From: Clostridiales bacterium
GTDB taxonomy: Bacteria > Bacillota > Clostridia > Oscillospirales > Oscillospiraceae
Assembly: GCA_021203325.1 (NCBI GenBank)
Contig: JAJQBL010000020.1
Location: forward strand, 5,771-52,589
Direction: 5' to 3'
Length of the DNA stretch: 46,819 nucleotides
Shown: positions 15,506 to 25,820 of the stretch, piece after piece
Position numbering within the stretch: the stretch's first letter is position 1
Layout: every line of letters begins with the position of its first letter
The notes under the pieces: model-generated
Told to the model about the DNA's origin: nothing
What the model saw: only the letters and a program-made list of their open reading frames with translations
The model's database searches: none
Position numbers and translations under genes: made by a program

Positions 15506-17506
15506 TTAAGCCTTGAGCCGCCCGGAGAAGTATCCGTCGATGGCCCGATGAAGCTGCTCCAGCACGCCCTCCATGGTGGCGTTGGGAATCTGGGCCCCGG
15601 CTGCGGCGGAGTTGCCGCCGCCCCCCAGGGTCTCCAGAATCACCTGCACGTTGATGTCCCCGGTGCTGCGGCCGGAGATGATGGCGGTGTCCCCGTCAAA
15701 GTAGAGGACGAAGGAGGTATCCACCCCCTCCACGTTCAGGATGGCGTCCGCCGCCTGTGCGGCGATGACCCGGCCCACGTTGCTGGAGGTGGTGGCGATG
15801 GCGACCCCCTCCCGGTACATGGTGGCACTCTGGATAATGGCGTTCTTCTTGACGGTGTCCGTCAGGTTGTTCTGGAACAGCCGCTTCACCTCCATGGTGT
15901 CCGCCCCGCAGCGGCGCAGGAAGGCCGCCGCCTCAAAGGTGCGGCCCCCGGTGCGGAGGGTAAAGCTCTTGGTGTCCAGCACGATGCCGGCCAGCAGGGC
16001 CTCCGCCTCCACCCGCAGCAGGTCGGAGGACTCCATGATGCATTGAATCATCTCCGTCACCAGCTCGCAGGCGGAGGAGGCGTAGGGCTCGTGGCAGTTG
16101 ATGGCGGCCCCGGTGATATACTCCGTGGCCCGGCGGTGATGGTCGATGACCGCCACCTGCCGGAACTTCTCCAGCAGCTCCGGGGTGGCCACCTGGCTGG
16201 GCCGGTTGGTGTCCACCACCACCAGAATGCTCCCCGCGTCATAGAGCAGCATGGCGTCCTCCGCCGAGAGGAACACCCCCTGATAGGCCGGCGACGCCGA
16301 CAGCCGCTTGATCAGCACCGTGGCAGGCACCGCCCGTTCCTCCGCGATGATGGAGACGGGCACTCCCTTCTTCCGGCAGATGGCGGCTACCCCCGCCGCC
16401 GCCCCGGCGCAGTCCATATCCCCGTTCCGGTGGCCCATGACAAAGACCCGGCTGGCGGCGGAGATGAGCCGCTCCAGTGCGTTGGCCGTCACCCGAATCT
16501 TCACCTTGGTGCGCACCTCCCGCTCCTGGGAGTGGCCGCCGTAGAAGGAGAAGTTGTTCTGACTGCGGATGACCGCCTGGTCCCCGCCCCGGCTCAGGGC
16601 CATGTCCAGGGCCAGAGAGGCGTACTCGTACAGGTCGTGGAAGTCCGCCTGCCTGTCCATGCCGATGCCCAGGGACAGGGTGGCGTTGATGCCGTTGGGG
16701 GAGAGGACCTCGTGGGCCGTGTCCAGCAGCTGGGTGAACTCGGCCTCCTGGTAGGCGTGCATATACTGTTCCTCACAGACCAGAAGGTACCGCCCCCGCT
16801 CGTACCGGAGCAGCAGGCCCCGGGAGGGCTTCACCCAGTCGGTGAGCTTCTCCTCCACGGCGGAGCGGATGTCGGCCCGGCCCCTCTCGGAGATGCCCCG
16901 CATCATTTCCTCATAGTTATCGATAATGATAAAGGACACGGTGGGGCGGGTGGCATAGAACTGCTCACGGGTCTCCACATAATCGGTCACGTCGATCCAG
17001 AAGGTGGTGGCCAGCCGGGTCCTGCTCTCGTCGCCGCCGGTCATGCGGCCAAAGACCTGATAGCGCCGGTCGCCGATGCGCTGCTCCTGGGGGCAGAAGG
17101 GCAGCTCCCCCTCCTCCAGCCAGTCCATGGGGAGGTCGGGCACCAGCGTGGTGATGTGGGCGTCCATGTCCCGCTCCTCCTCGCCGATGATGCCCAGGAA
17201 CAGGTCATTGCACCAGATCACTTCCTCCGTGTCCGGCCGGAAGATCACCATGGGGAAGGGGGCGTTGAGCATGGTGTCCTTGCCGGCCGCCTCGATCTCC
17301 TTGCCGATGCGGGTCAGCTCCGCGGCCAGCTCTTTTTTCTGGCGGCTTTTGTAGATTTGGGTCACCAAAATAGCCAGCAGCGTCAGCGCCAGCTCGATCA
17401 CGCCCGCCGCCAGGTTCAGCACCATGGTCGCGGCGGAAAACACCAGCAGCAAAAGATAGAACAGCTTGTCGTGGGGCTCTATCAAACGGTTCAGCTTTTG
17501 ACTCAA
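15506..17506 (-). CDS. gdpP: Cyclic-di-AMP phosphodiesterase GdpP (YybT)
   Basis: 666-residue membrane enzyme that hydrolyses c-di-AMP to pApA. Two N-terminal helices span about residues 12-55, then a PAS-like domain, a degenerate GGDEF domain (LSLGIGMDRQADF..SRGGDQAVI), a DHH domain (VMGHRNGDMDC, VVVDTNRPSQ, VIDHHRR) and a DHHA1 domain (ETLGGGGNSAAAGAQI). Metal-binding Asp and His residues of the DHH site are visible. I place the start at TTG 17506, 8 bases after AGGAGG. The GTG at 17515 overlaps that binding site and is unlikely. First gene of the gdpP-rplI run. Confidence 0.94.
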   Translation of the reverse strand: MSQKLNRLIEPHDKLFYLLLLVFSAATMVLNLAAGVIELALTLLAILVTQIYKSRQKKELAAELTRIGKEIEAAGKDTMLNAPFPMVIFRPDTEEVIWCNDLFLGIIGEEERDMDAHITTLVPDLPMDWLEEGELPFCPQEQRIGDRRYQVFGRMTGGDESRTRLATTFWIDVTDYVETREQFYATRPTVSFIIIDNYEEMMRGISERGRADIRSAVEEKLTDWVKPSRGLLLRYERGRYLLVCEEQYMHAYQEAEFTQLLDTAHEVLSPNGINATLSLGIGMDRQADFHDLYEYASLALDMALSRGGDQAVIRSQNNFSFYGGHSQEREVRTKVKIRVTANALERLISAASRVFVMGHRNGDMDCAGAAAGVAAICRKKGVPVSIIAEERAVPATVLIKRLSASPAYQGVFLSAEDAMLLYDAGSILVVVDTNRPSQVATPELLEKFRQVAVIDHHRRATEYITGAAINCHEPYASSACELVTEMIQCIMESSDLLRVEAEALLAGIVLDTKSFTLRTGGRTFEAAAFLRRCGADTMEVKRLFQNNLTDTVKKNAIIQSATMYREGVAIATTSSNVGRVIAAQAADAILNVEGVDTSFVLYFDGDTAIISGRSTGDINVQVILETLGGGGNSAAAGAQIPNATMEGVLEQLHRAIDGYFSGRLKA

Positions 17507-17591
17507 TCCGGGCACCTCCTTTGCGCCGTGTGCCCGCGGCTGCCGACCCGGGTACCTGTCTGCGATTTGACTATTCTGCCATTATGCCGTT

Positions 17592-17620
17592 ATTATACCA
17601 AACCCCGCCGGATAAAACAA
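17592..17620 (-). promoter_or_regulatory. Promoter of gdpP-rplI
   Basis: Minus strand -35 TTGTTT (17615-17620), 17 bases, -10 TATAAT (17592-17597). The leader of about 80 bases reaches the TTG start at 17506. Confidence 0.7.
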
Positions 17621-17676
17621 GTAAAAGTGTAGAGTTTCCACGGAAATCAAGTTTTAGGTCAAACATACCAAAGAAA

Positions 17677-17710
17677 CCCCTCAGTCTGGCCTTACGGCCA
17701 GACTGAGGGG
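17677..17710. repeat. 15-bp perfect hairpin between divergent genes
   Basis: CCCCTCAGTCTGGCC / GGCCAGACTGAGGGG with loop TTAC. There is no good T tract on either side. It sits between the divergent gdpP and racemase-like promoters, so it is unlikely to be an end-of-gene terminator. It may be a REP-like palindrome. Confidence 0.5.
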
Positions 17711-17800
17711 TGGAACCGCCGGAGAAAGCTTCCATAGCGAACGCTGCCCGAGGAACCCGGCCCCAATCGGGAGGGAACGCACCTATTTCCCTCCAGCCCC

Positions 17801-17829
17801 TTGCAAAACCGCCTCCGGGCGTATATAAT
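17801..17829 (+). promoter_or_regulatory. Promoter of the alanine-racemase-like gene
   Basis: -35 TTGCAA (17801-17806), 17 bases, -10 TATAAT (17824-17829). The transcript would start near 17836, which rules out translation starts before that point and supports TTG 17864. Confidence 0.75.
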
Positions 17830-17863
17830 TGTACCAGTTTCCCCTTGGAAAGGCGTGAATTCT

Positions 17864-18931
17864 TTGAAGAGCATCGTATTTGACACCGCTGCGCTGAAGC
17901 ACAACCTTGCGGTCATCCGCAACCGGGCGGGCGACGCCCAGATCTTCGCCGTCCTCACCGGCGACGGCTACGGCGCCGGTCTGGTGGAGCTGGCCCGCGT
18001 CCTGCGGGACAACGGGATCGACAGCTTTGCCATCGGGGACCCGGAGGACGCCCGCCGCCTGCGGGACGCCGGCTTCGGGGAGGAACAGATCCTTATGCTG
18101 AACTCCACCGCCGACACCGAGGTCTTAAAGCAGCTCATCGACCTGAACGTCATCTGCACCATCGGCAGCTATGAGACCGGGGTGGCCCTGAACGCGGCGG
18201 CGGAGGAACTGGGCACCTACGCCGAGGCCCATGTCCTCATCGACACCGGCATCGGCTACTGCGGCTTTCTCCCCTCAGAGCCGGAGAAGCTGCTGCAAAT
18301 CTTCCAGCATCTGCCCAGAGTGACGATTTCCGGCACCTATACCCGGCTGGTCTCCGACAGCAAGGACATCTCCCATCAGATGGAGCTGTTCCAGGAGGCG
18401 CTGAACACCCTGCGCCAGCAGGGGCTGGACCCCGGCCTGATCCACGCCTCCAACTCCGCCTCCCTGATGCATACGGACGGCATCCAGTTCGGCGCCGTCC
18501 GGGTGGGCAGCGCCCTGCTGGGCCTGACGGAGAAGGGCCGCCGCCGGGGCCGCGCCGCCCTGAAACCGGTGTGCCACGGGGAGGCTACCCTGGACGTGGT
18601 TCACTGGCTACCCAAAGGCTCCTCCCTGGGCTATGAGCAGCAGGTCACCCTCCGCCGGGCCACCCGGGTGGCCATCCTTCAGGTGGGCTACCAGAACGGC
18701 TTCGGCGTGGGGAAGATGTCCACCAACTGCTTCCGGGCCTTCTTCCGGGCCCTGCTCAGCCGCAGGCAGCGCTATGTCACCATCGACGGCAAACGGGCCC
18801 GCATCCTGGGCCGCATCGGCCCCACGGAAACCGCCATTGACGTCACCGATCTGAAATGCTCCGAGACCTCTGTGGCCTGCTTCCGCATTGACCCCCGGTT
18901 CGCCCGGGGGCTGCACCGGGTCTACCGGTAA
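17864..18931 (+). CDS. Alanine racemase-like fold III protein lacking the PLP lysine
   Basis: 355 residues, colinear with alanine racemases: N-terminal TIM-barrel region (TAALKHNLAVIRNRAGDAQIFAVL) and a C-terminal beta domain. In active enzymes the barrel segment reads VVKADAYGHG with the Schiff-base Lys; here it is VLTGDGYGAG, with Thr32 in place of Lys. The CMD active-site segment of the C-terminal domain is also changed (LGRIGPTETAIDVTD). The Tyr in SLGYEQQVTL is kept. So the fold is probably retained without racemase activity; a sensory or regulatory use is possible but unsupported. The start is TTG 17864 after GGAAAGG. Monocistronic, with its own promoter and terminator. Confidence 0.8.
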   Translation: MKSIVFDTAALKHNLAVIRNRAGDAQIFAVLTGDGYGAGLVELARVLRDNGIDSFAIGDPEDARRLRDAGFGEEQILMLNSTADTEVLKQLIDLNVICTIGSYETGVALNAAAEELGTYAEAHVLIDTGIGYCGFLPSEPEKLLQIFQHLPRVTISGTYTRLVSDSKDISHQMELFQEALNTLRQQGLDPGLIHASNSASLMHTDGIQFGAVRVGSALLGLTEKGRRRGRAALKPVCHGEATLDVVHWLPKGSSLGYEQQVTLRRATRVAILQVGYQNGFGVGKMSTNCFRAFFRALLSRRQRYVTIDGKRARILGRIGPTETAIDVTDLKCSETSVACFRIDPRFARGLHRVYR

Positions 18932-18943
18932 TGGCCGCCTTTT

Positions 18944-18985
18944 CGCCTGCGCAGGACGGGATTTTCCCCCTGGGCAGGCGTTTTT
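18944..18985 (+). terminator. Intrinsic terminator of the racemase-like gene
   Basis: Outer stem CGCCTGC (18944-18950) / GCAGGCG (18974-18980) with an inner CAGG/CCTG and GGG/CCC stem, then TTTTT (18981-18985). Confidence 0.75.
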
Positions 18986-19100
18986 GCGGCTGCTATCCCT
19001 CCCCGGCGTACATTTGTCCGCAGGTTGAAGTATCTTGTTTTCCGTTTTTGGATTATAAAAGAGATTTTCGAAATTTTACACAGTTTTGACAAAAAAGCAG

Positions 19101-19128
19101 TTGCAATTTCAGAAATATTTGCTATAAT
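19101..19128 (+). promoter_or_regulatory. Promoter of ppdK
   Basis: -35 TTGCAA (19101-19106), a 16-base spacer and an extended -10 TGC-TATAAT (19123-19128). The leader is about 85 bases long. Confidence 0.75.
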
Positions 19129-19221
19129 ATTGTAGCAACGCGATACGCCACAGGCATTCTGCCTGTGAGTCTGACCGGCCGCCAGGAGGGATGGCAGCCG
19201 TATAAAAAGGAGCATGAACGT

Positions 19222-21503
<2,282 letters not shown>

Positions 21504-21536
21504 GCGTCGGTTCCCGGCACATCCCTGAAAGAAGCA

Positions 21537-21568
21537 GCAAAGCCCGGTTCGCCTGAACCGGGCTTTGC
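21537..21568 (+). terminator. Terminator hairpin after ppdK
   Basis: 14-bp stem GCAAAGCCCGGTTC / GAACCGGGCTTTGC with loop GCCT. The small minus-strand gene ends against it, so it may serve both. Confidence 0.7.
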
Positions 21569-21676
21569 CTATCGGTCGCTGACGGTGGGCACGTCGGAAT
21601 GGGCATAGATCAGGTCGTCCAAATCCTGCTCCCGCTTCGGCTCCGGCGTCTGCCGGGGCCTCTCTTTCTCGCTCAT
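21569..21676 (-). CDS. Small uncharacterised protein (35 residues)
   Basis: ATG at 21676 behind GGGAGGG, 35 codons, TAG directly at the edge of the ppdK terminator. The predicted product MSEKERPRQTPEPKR..DLDDLIYAHSDVPTVSDR is highly charged, with no membrane segment. The binding site is strong and the frame fills the gap between two terminators, which favours a real gene. I do not recognise the family. Codon use looks like the neighbours. Confidence 0.5.
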   Translation of the reverse strand: MSEKERPRQTPEPKREQDLDDLIYAHSDVPTVSDR

Positions 21677-21784
21677 GCGGCTCCCTCCCATGCCGGGAAC
21701 CGCCGGGCGGCTCCCAAAGAATACCCACTATTCTATGCCCTGGGGCGGGAGAAGATGCGCGGAATTTGGAGGCTGCGTAAAAAA

Positions 21785-21810
21785 CGCCGCCGCACTTTTG
21801 TGCGGCGGCG
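21785..21810 (-). terminator. Terminator of the ABC-2 permease gene
   Basis: 11-bp stem CGCCGCCGCAC / GTGCGGCGGCG with a 4-base loop; TTTTTTACG follows on the minus strand. It lies 27 bases after the permease stop. Confidence 0.75.
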
Positions 21811-21836
21811 TTTTCGCGTTATCGCGTTGAACGGCC

Positions 21837-22622
21837 TCAAATGGACTTCACATACCGGCGTTCGTATTTATACACCACCCGGATGCCGATGACGGAGAGG
21901 GCCACCCCGATCACCATCCAGGCCACCAGCCAGTCCAGCTCCGGCGTCTGACCGTAGAGCATGGCGTTGCGCAGGGAGGTAATGACGAAACAGGTGGGGT
22001 TCAGGTGAATCAGCCCGCTGCGCAGGGTTTCGTTCATGTTGGAGGTCTCCAGATTGTAGAACACGCCGGAGAGGTAGAACAGCAGCCGCAGCAGCACGTT
22101 GACGATGTTGGCCAAATCCTCCATAAACACACCGAAGTGGAGCAGCAGCATACTCAGCCCAAAGGTCAGCAAAAACAGCATCAGCAGATAGGGCAGCAGC
22201 CAGAACACCGTGGATTGATAGGGCACCCGGTAAATCATCATGGTGATAATCACCAGCCCCAGGGAGATCAGCAGCTTGAACCCCTGCACCAGCATGGTGG
22301 ACACCACCAGGGCGAACTTTGGCACATACACCTTGGAGATCACGCCCCGGTACTGTTTAATGAGCTTGACACTGGAGTTAATGCTCTTCTGGAAAAAGTT
22401 CCAGGTGCTGTAGCCGATGAAGATGAAGGCGCACAGATACTGCTGGGTTCGGCCGAAAATCATCGCATACACAAAGGTGTACACCAGCATGAACAGCAGC
22501 GGGTCCAGAATCCACCACAGCCAGTTCAGGAAGGAGCCGGCCACCTCATTTTTCAGCTGGGCCTTGGCGGAGTAAACCATATATCGGTAGTATTTTTTTA
22601 AATCTCTGACAAAACGCTCCAT
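21837..22622 (-). CDS. ABC-2 type polysaccharide/polyol-phosphate export permease
   Basis: 261-residue inner-membrane permease with six predicted helices and the ABC-2 signature region (NWLWWILDPLLFMLVYTFVY, LIHLNPTCFVITSLRNAMLYG). Closest in style to TagG/Wzm/RfbA exporters of teichoic acid or O-antigen-like glycans. The ATG at 22622 follows GAGG. No ATP-binding partner is adjacent in the window: dusB lies upstream on the same strand and a terminator downstream. The TagH/Wzt-like subunit must be elsewhere or the gene was separated from its cluster. The 102 bases between it and dusB hold nothing else I recognise. Confidence 0.88.
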   Translation of the reverse strand: MERFVRDLKKYYRYMVYSAKAQLKNEVAGSFLNWLWWILDPLLFMLVYTFVYAMIFGRTQQYLCAFIFIGYSTWNFFQKSINSSVKLIKQYRGVISKVYVPKFALVVSTMLVQGFKLLISLGLVIITMMIYRVPYQSTVFWLLPYLLMLFLLTFGLSMLLLHFGVFMEDLANIVNVLLRLLFYLSGVFYNLETSNMNETLRSGLIHLNPTCFVITSLRNAMLYGQTPELDWLVAWMVIGVALSVIGIRVVYKYERRYVKSI

Positions 22623-22724
22623 AAGCAGTTACCTCAGAATACAAATTTCAAGGTGTATTATAGCAGGTTTTTTCGGCGTTGGCAACTGTGAAAGCAAAAT
22701 CCTCAGACCGGAAGGGCAATCCCC

Positions 22725-23696
22725 TCACCGGCCCAAATCCCGCTTCATGGCGTCGGTGAGCCGCTCCAGATCGTCCATGGTGGAGACGCGGCTGATGCGC
22801 TCCTTCCACCGGGCGGCGCCCCGCACCCCTCTGAGGTACCAGGCGTAGTGCTTCCGGGCCTCCAGACAGGCGATTTTCTCCCCCTTCTGGGCTTTGGCCA
22901 GGGCAAACTGAGCCATGGCGGTGTCGCACCGCTCCTCCACGGTGGGTTCCGGGGGAATCTCCTCCCCCCGGAGGGCGGCCAGCCCCCGGCGGAACAGCCA
23001 GGGGTTGCCGAAGGCCCCCCGGCCCACCATGGCCATCTCGCAGCCGGTGTAGCGGAGGATGTGGGGCACGTCCTCCGGCTCAAAAATGTCGCCGTTGGCA
23101 ATCACCGGGATGGACACCCCCTGCCGCACGGCCCGGATGATGTCCCAGCCCGCCCGGCCGGAGTACATCTGGGTTTTCGTCCGGCCGTGAACAGTGACGG
23201 CGGCGGCCCCCGCCGCCTCCAGGCACTGGGCAAACTCCACCGCGTTGACGCTGCCCTTGTCCCAGCCCTTCCGGGTCTTCACCGTCACCGGCACGCCCAC
23301 GGCCCGGCGCACCGCCTCCACAATGGCGGCGGCCCGCTCCGGATTCTTCATCAGGGCGGAGCCGTCCCCGTTGCCCGCCACCTTGGGCACCGGACAGCCC
23401 ATGTTGATGTCGATGATGTCGGGATGGGCCACGGCCATCACCTTCTCCGCCGCCTGGGCCATGCAGTCCGGCTCGCTGCCGAAGATCTGGACGGCCACGG
23501 GATGCTCCCCCTCCCCCAGCTCCAGCAGGCGGAGGGTCTTGCCGTCCTGAAAGCACAGTGCCTTGGCGGACACCATCTCCGTCACCGTATAGCCCGCGCC
23601 GAACCGGCGGCACACCGTCCGGAAGGCCAGGTCGGTGACCCCGGCCATGGGGGCCAGGGCCAGGGGGGTGTCGATGGTCACGTTGCCGATTTGCAT
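22725..23696 (-). CDS. dusB: tRNA-dihydrouridine synthase (DusB-type)
   Basis: 323-residue FMN-dependent enzyme reducing uridines to dihydrouridine in tRNA. The TIM barrel has LAPMAGVTDLAFR near the start, IIDINMGCPVPKV with the catalytic Cys, VTVKTRKGWD, VTVHGRTKTQMY, and IANGDI. The ATG at 23696 (MQIGNVTIDTPLALAPMAG) follows AAAAGGAG by 8 bases; the open frame reaches 23768 without a better site. It is downstream of mtaB on the same strand, but a repeat (copy R2) lies between them. Confidence 0.93.
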   Translation of the reverse strand: MQIGNVTIDTPLALAPMAGVTDLAFRTVCRRFGAGYTVTEMVSAKALCFQDGKTLRLLELGEGEHPVAVQIFGSEPDCMAQAAEKVMAVAHPDIIDINMGCPVPKVAGNGDGSALMKNPERAAAIVEAVRRAVGVPVTVKTRKGWDKGSVNAVEFAQCLEAAGAAAVTVHGRTKTQMYSGRAGWDIIRAVRQGVSIPVIANGDIFEPEDVPHILRYTGCEMAMVGRGAFGNPWLFRRGLAALRGEEIPPEPTVEERCDTAMAQFALAKAQKGEKIACLEARKHYAWYLRGVRGAARWKERISRVSTMDDLERLTDAMKRDLGR

Positions 23697-23785
23697 AGGG
23701 GGTTCTCCTTTTCTGACAGCGTCGGGGGAAGTGTTTGTCTTTCTTTCGTGGTAGAGCGTGGTTCTCAATCTTCCTTTTTCTGTAG

Positions 23786-23804
23786 GGGCGCACAGTGTGC
23801 GCCC
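23786..23804. repeat. Perfect palindrome GGGCGCACAGTGTGCGCCC upstream of dusB
   Basis: 19-base palindrome in the context TGTAGGGGCGC..GCGCCCG, about 90 bases before the dusB start. I recall TGTAGGGGCG-type palindromes as common intergenic repeats in gut Firmicutes. A regulatory role is not evident. Confidence 0.5.
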
Positions 23805-23869
23805 GGCCCATCTTTCCTCCTTGGAAAAGGTAGTTGAAAGGAAACAGGTTTTGCCCTTACGGTGGGGCC

Positions 23870-24293
23870 TCCTTAGATAACATTCGCTATAGAGACTTTG
23901 CCCGGCCTTCCCTGCCGGGAAGCGGGGCCTACTTTTCTCGCTCCGCCGAGAAAAGTAGCAAAAGAGGGCGGCTCAGGGAGGAGCTTCGGGGCCTCGCTCC
24001 TCCCTAAGAACCCTCCTCCTATAACCCCGGGGCCTCGCGCTGTCCAGTCTGTAAGTGGTCTTTCCCGTCAGAGACGATGTAACTTTTCACGCACCAAAGC
24101 TGCCGCCGATGGCGGCTGGGTACGATTGCCGCCCACGTTCCTGCCGTCAAGCGGCATTTCCGCTGCGCTCCCTATGCCTTACGGCGGAACGGGCGTCAAT
24201 TTTGTCATCATTTGGTTGTGGACATCTGACTGTAAGGCTACGTTATTCTCCTAAACTCAGGATAGATTGCATCTTTAAGTTGATGGCATTGCC
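23870..24293 (+). repeat. Intergenic repeat family R, copy 2 (with nested 29-bp insert)
   Basis: Contains the family blocks CTCCTTAGATAAC, CGCGCTGTCCAG, CCGTCAGAGACGATGTAACT, and GCTGCCGCCGATGGCGGCTGG. Hairpin 1 here is CTACTTTTCTCG / CGAGAAAAGTAG: the bases differ from other copies but pairing is kept. The right end TTAAGTTGATGGCATTGCCC is the reverse complement of the left ends of the copies at 37.1 and 46.2 kb and lies one base from the mtaB stop codon. A 29-bp element (24146-24174) is inserted in the loop of hairpin 5, flanked by TGCC on both sides. The left limit is uncertain. Confidence 0.75.
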
Positions 24294-24294
24294 C

Positions 24295-25614
24295 TCACTC
24301 CTCCGAGGTGATGCTCCCCACCAGCCGGTTCCCGTCCTCCACGCCCGTAACGGCCACGTTCCGGAGGACGTTGTGGAGGTTCTCCCCCCGGGCGTACACC
24401 TCCACATAGTTGGGGGCGTGGCCCCGCCACAGCCCCTGGCCGGAGGAGGCACCCTCCGCCGTCTCCTCAAAGAGGACGGGCAGGGTCTCGCCCACGAACT
24501 GCGCCAGATACGCCCCCTGCATTTCCCGGGCAATGGCGGTGGCCTGATGGCAGCGTGCCTCTTTCACGGCGTTGGTCAGCTGCCCCGGCAGCCGGTCGGC
24601 CACCGTGCCGCTGCGGCGGGAATAGGGGAAGATGTGCATGGCAGAGAACTGCGCCCGGCGCAGAAAGTCCAGCGTCTCGGCAAACTCCGCCTCCGTCTCC
24701 CCGGCAAAGCCGCAGATCAGGTCGGTGGTGATGGCTGGCCGGTCAAACCACTGCCGCAGCAGGCGGCAGCTCTCCAAAAACCGGGCGGTATCGTACCGGC
24801 GGTTCATCCGCTTCAGGGTGGCGTCGCAGCCCGATTGCAGGCTCAGATGGAAGTGGGGGCAGAGGTTGGGGAGCCGGGCAGCCCGGCGGCAGAAATCCTC
24901 TGTAACGGTTCTCGGCTCCAGGGACCCCATCCGAATCCGCAGGCCGGGGCCGGCGTGGCAGACGGCCTCCAGCAAATCGATGAGGGTTTCGTCTCCGGAC
25001 AGGTCCTTCCCCCAGGAGGAGATCTCGATGCCCGTCACCACAATCTCCTGATACCCCGCCGCAGCCAGTTCCCGGGCCTGGGCCACTGCGTCCTCCAGCG
25101 GCTCTGACCGCACAGGGCCGCGGGTGTAGGGGATGATGCAGTAGGTGCAGAAGTTGGCGCAGCCGTCCTCCACCTTTAACAGCGCCCTGGTGCGGCCGGG
25201 CAGTCCCCCGGCGGGCAGCACCTCGAAGGGGGCCTTGCGATGCACCGCGTCGTCCACCTCCAGCCGACGGCGGCGCTCCTCCACCGCCTGCTCCACCGCG
25301 TCCAGAAATTCCAGCCGCTTCCCTGTGCCGTAGACCACGTCCGCCCCCAGGGCCGCCACCTCCTCCGGTTTGGCCTGGGCGTAGCAGCCGCAGACGGCCA
25401 GCACGCTGTCCGGCGCCATCTTCTTCACCCGGCGCAGCATATTGCGGCACTTTTTGTCGCTGACAGCGGTGACGGAGCAGGTGTTCACAATGTAGGCGTC
25501 CGCCGGGGCGTGGAAGTCGGTGAGGGTGTGGCCCCGCTGGCGGAGGATGGTCTCCATGGCCTGGGTCTCGTACTGGTTGACCTTGCAGCCCAGGGTGTAA
25601 ATGGCAAATCGCAT
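24295..25614 (-). CDS. mtaB: tRNA (t6A37) methylthiotransferase MtaB
   Basis: 439-residue radical SAM enzyme that adds a methylthio group to t6A37 of tRNAs reading ANN codons. The N-terminal UPF0004 domain (FAIYTLGCKVNQYETQAM, NTCSVTAVSDKK, AVCGCYAQ) supplies cysteines for the second cluster. The radical SAM motif is CANFCTYC, and a C-terminal TRAM domain is visible (residues about 375-438). The ATG at 25614 has a weak GGGAG site. Its stop touches the inverted-repeat end of repeat R2, so R2 landed immediately 3' of this gene. Confidence 0.94.
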   Translation of the reverse strand: MRFAIYTLGCKVNQYETQAMETILRQRGHTLTDFHAPADAYIVNTCSVTAVSDKKCRNMLRRVKKMAPDSVLAVCGCYAQAKPEEVAALGADVVYGTGKRLEFLDAVEQAVEERRRRLEVDDAVHRKAPFEVLPAGGLPGRTRALLKVEDGCANFCTYCIIPYTRGPVRSEPLEDAVAQARELAAAGYQEIVVTGIEISSWGKDLSGDETLIDLLEAVCHAGPGLRIRMGSLEPRTVTEDFCRRAARLPNLCPHFHLSLQSGCDATLKRMNRRYDTARFLESCRLLRQWFDRPAITTDLICGFAGETEAEFAETLDFLRRAQFSAMHIFPYSRRSGTVADRLPGQLTNAVKEARCHQATAIAREMQGAYLAQFVGETLPVLFEETAEGASSGQGLWRGHAPNYVEVYARGENLHNVLRNVAVTGVEDGNRLVGSITSEE

Positions 25615-25632
25615 GAGGCGCTCCCTTTCGTG

Positions 25633-25661
25633 TTGCTTTTTCTTCCGAAAACCGGTATAAT
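25633..25661 (+). promoter_or_regulatory. Promoter of the CmpB-type membrane gene
   Basis: -35 TTGCTT (25633-25638), 17 bases, -10 TATAAT (25656-25661). The leader of about 150 bases contains GCAGCCC/GGGCTGC and CTTTTTCCGG-type hairpins of unknown role. Confidence 0.65.
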
Positions 25662-25820
25662 AAACGCTACAGATGTGCGCAGCAGCCCCTCAGGGCTGCC
25701 GCAACGTCCCTATTATAATCGTTTTCGGCGCCGCTGTACAGTGTTTTTCCGGAGATTTTCCGGAAAAAGCGCCGTCAGCTCCTTCCTCACCACCCTGACG
25801 CAACAGAAAGAAGGCTCCCT

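Noticed and set aside
15413-17632. Long open frame opposite gdpP (739 codons, plus strand)
   Set aside because: Composition is that of a GC-rich antisense shadow (Gly/His/Val/Gln rich), no binding site, and gdpP on the minus strand has full domain support.
17801-17863. Upstream start for the racemase-like gene
   Set aside because: That start overlaps the TTGCAA-17-TATAAT promoter; the TTG at 17864 has the ribosome binding site.
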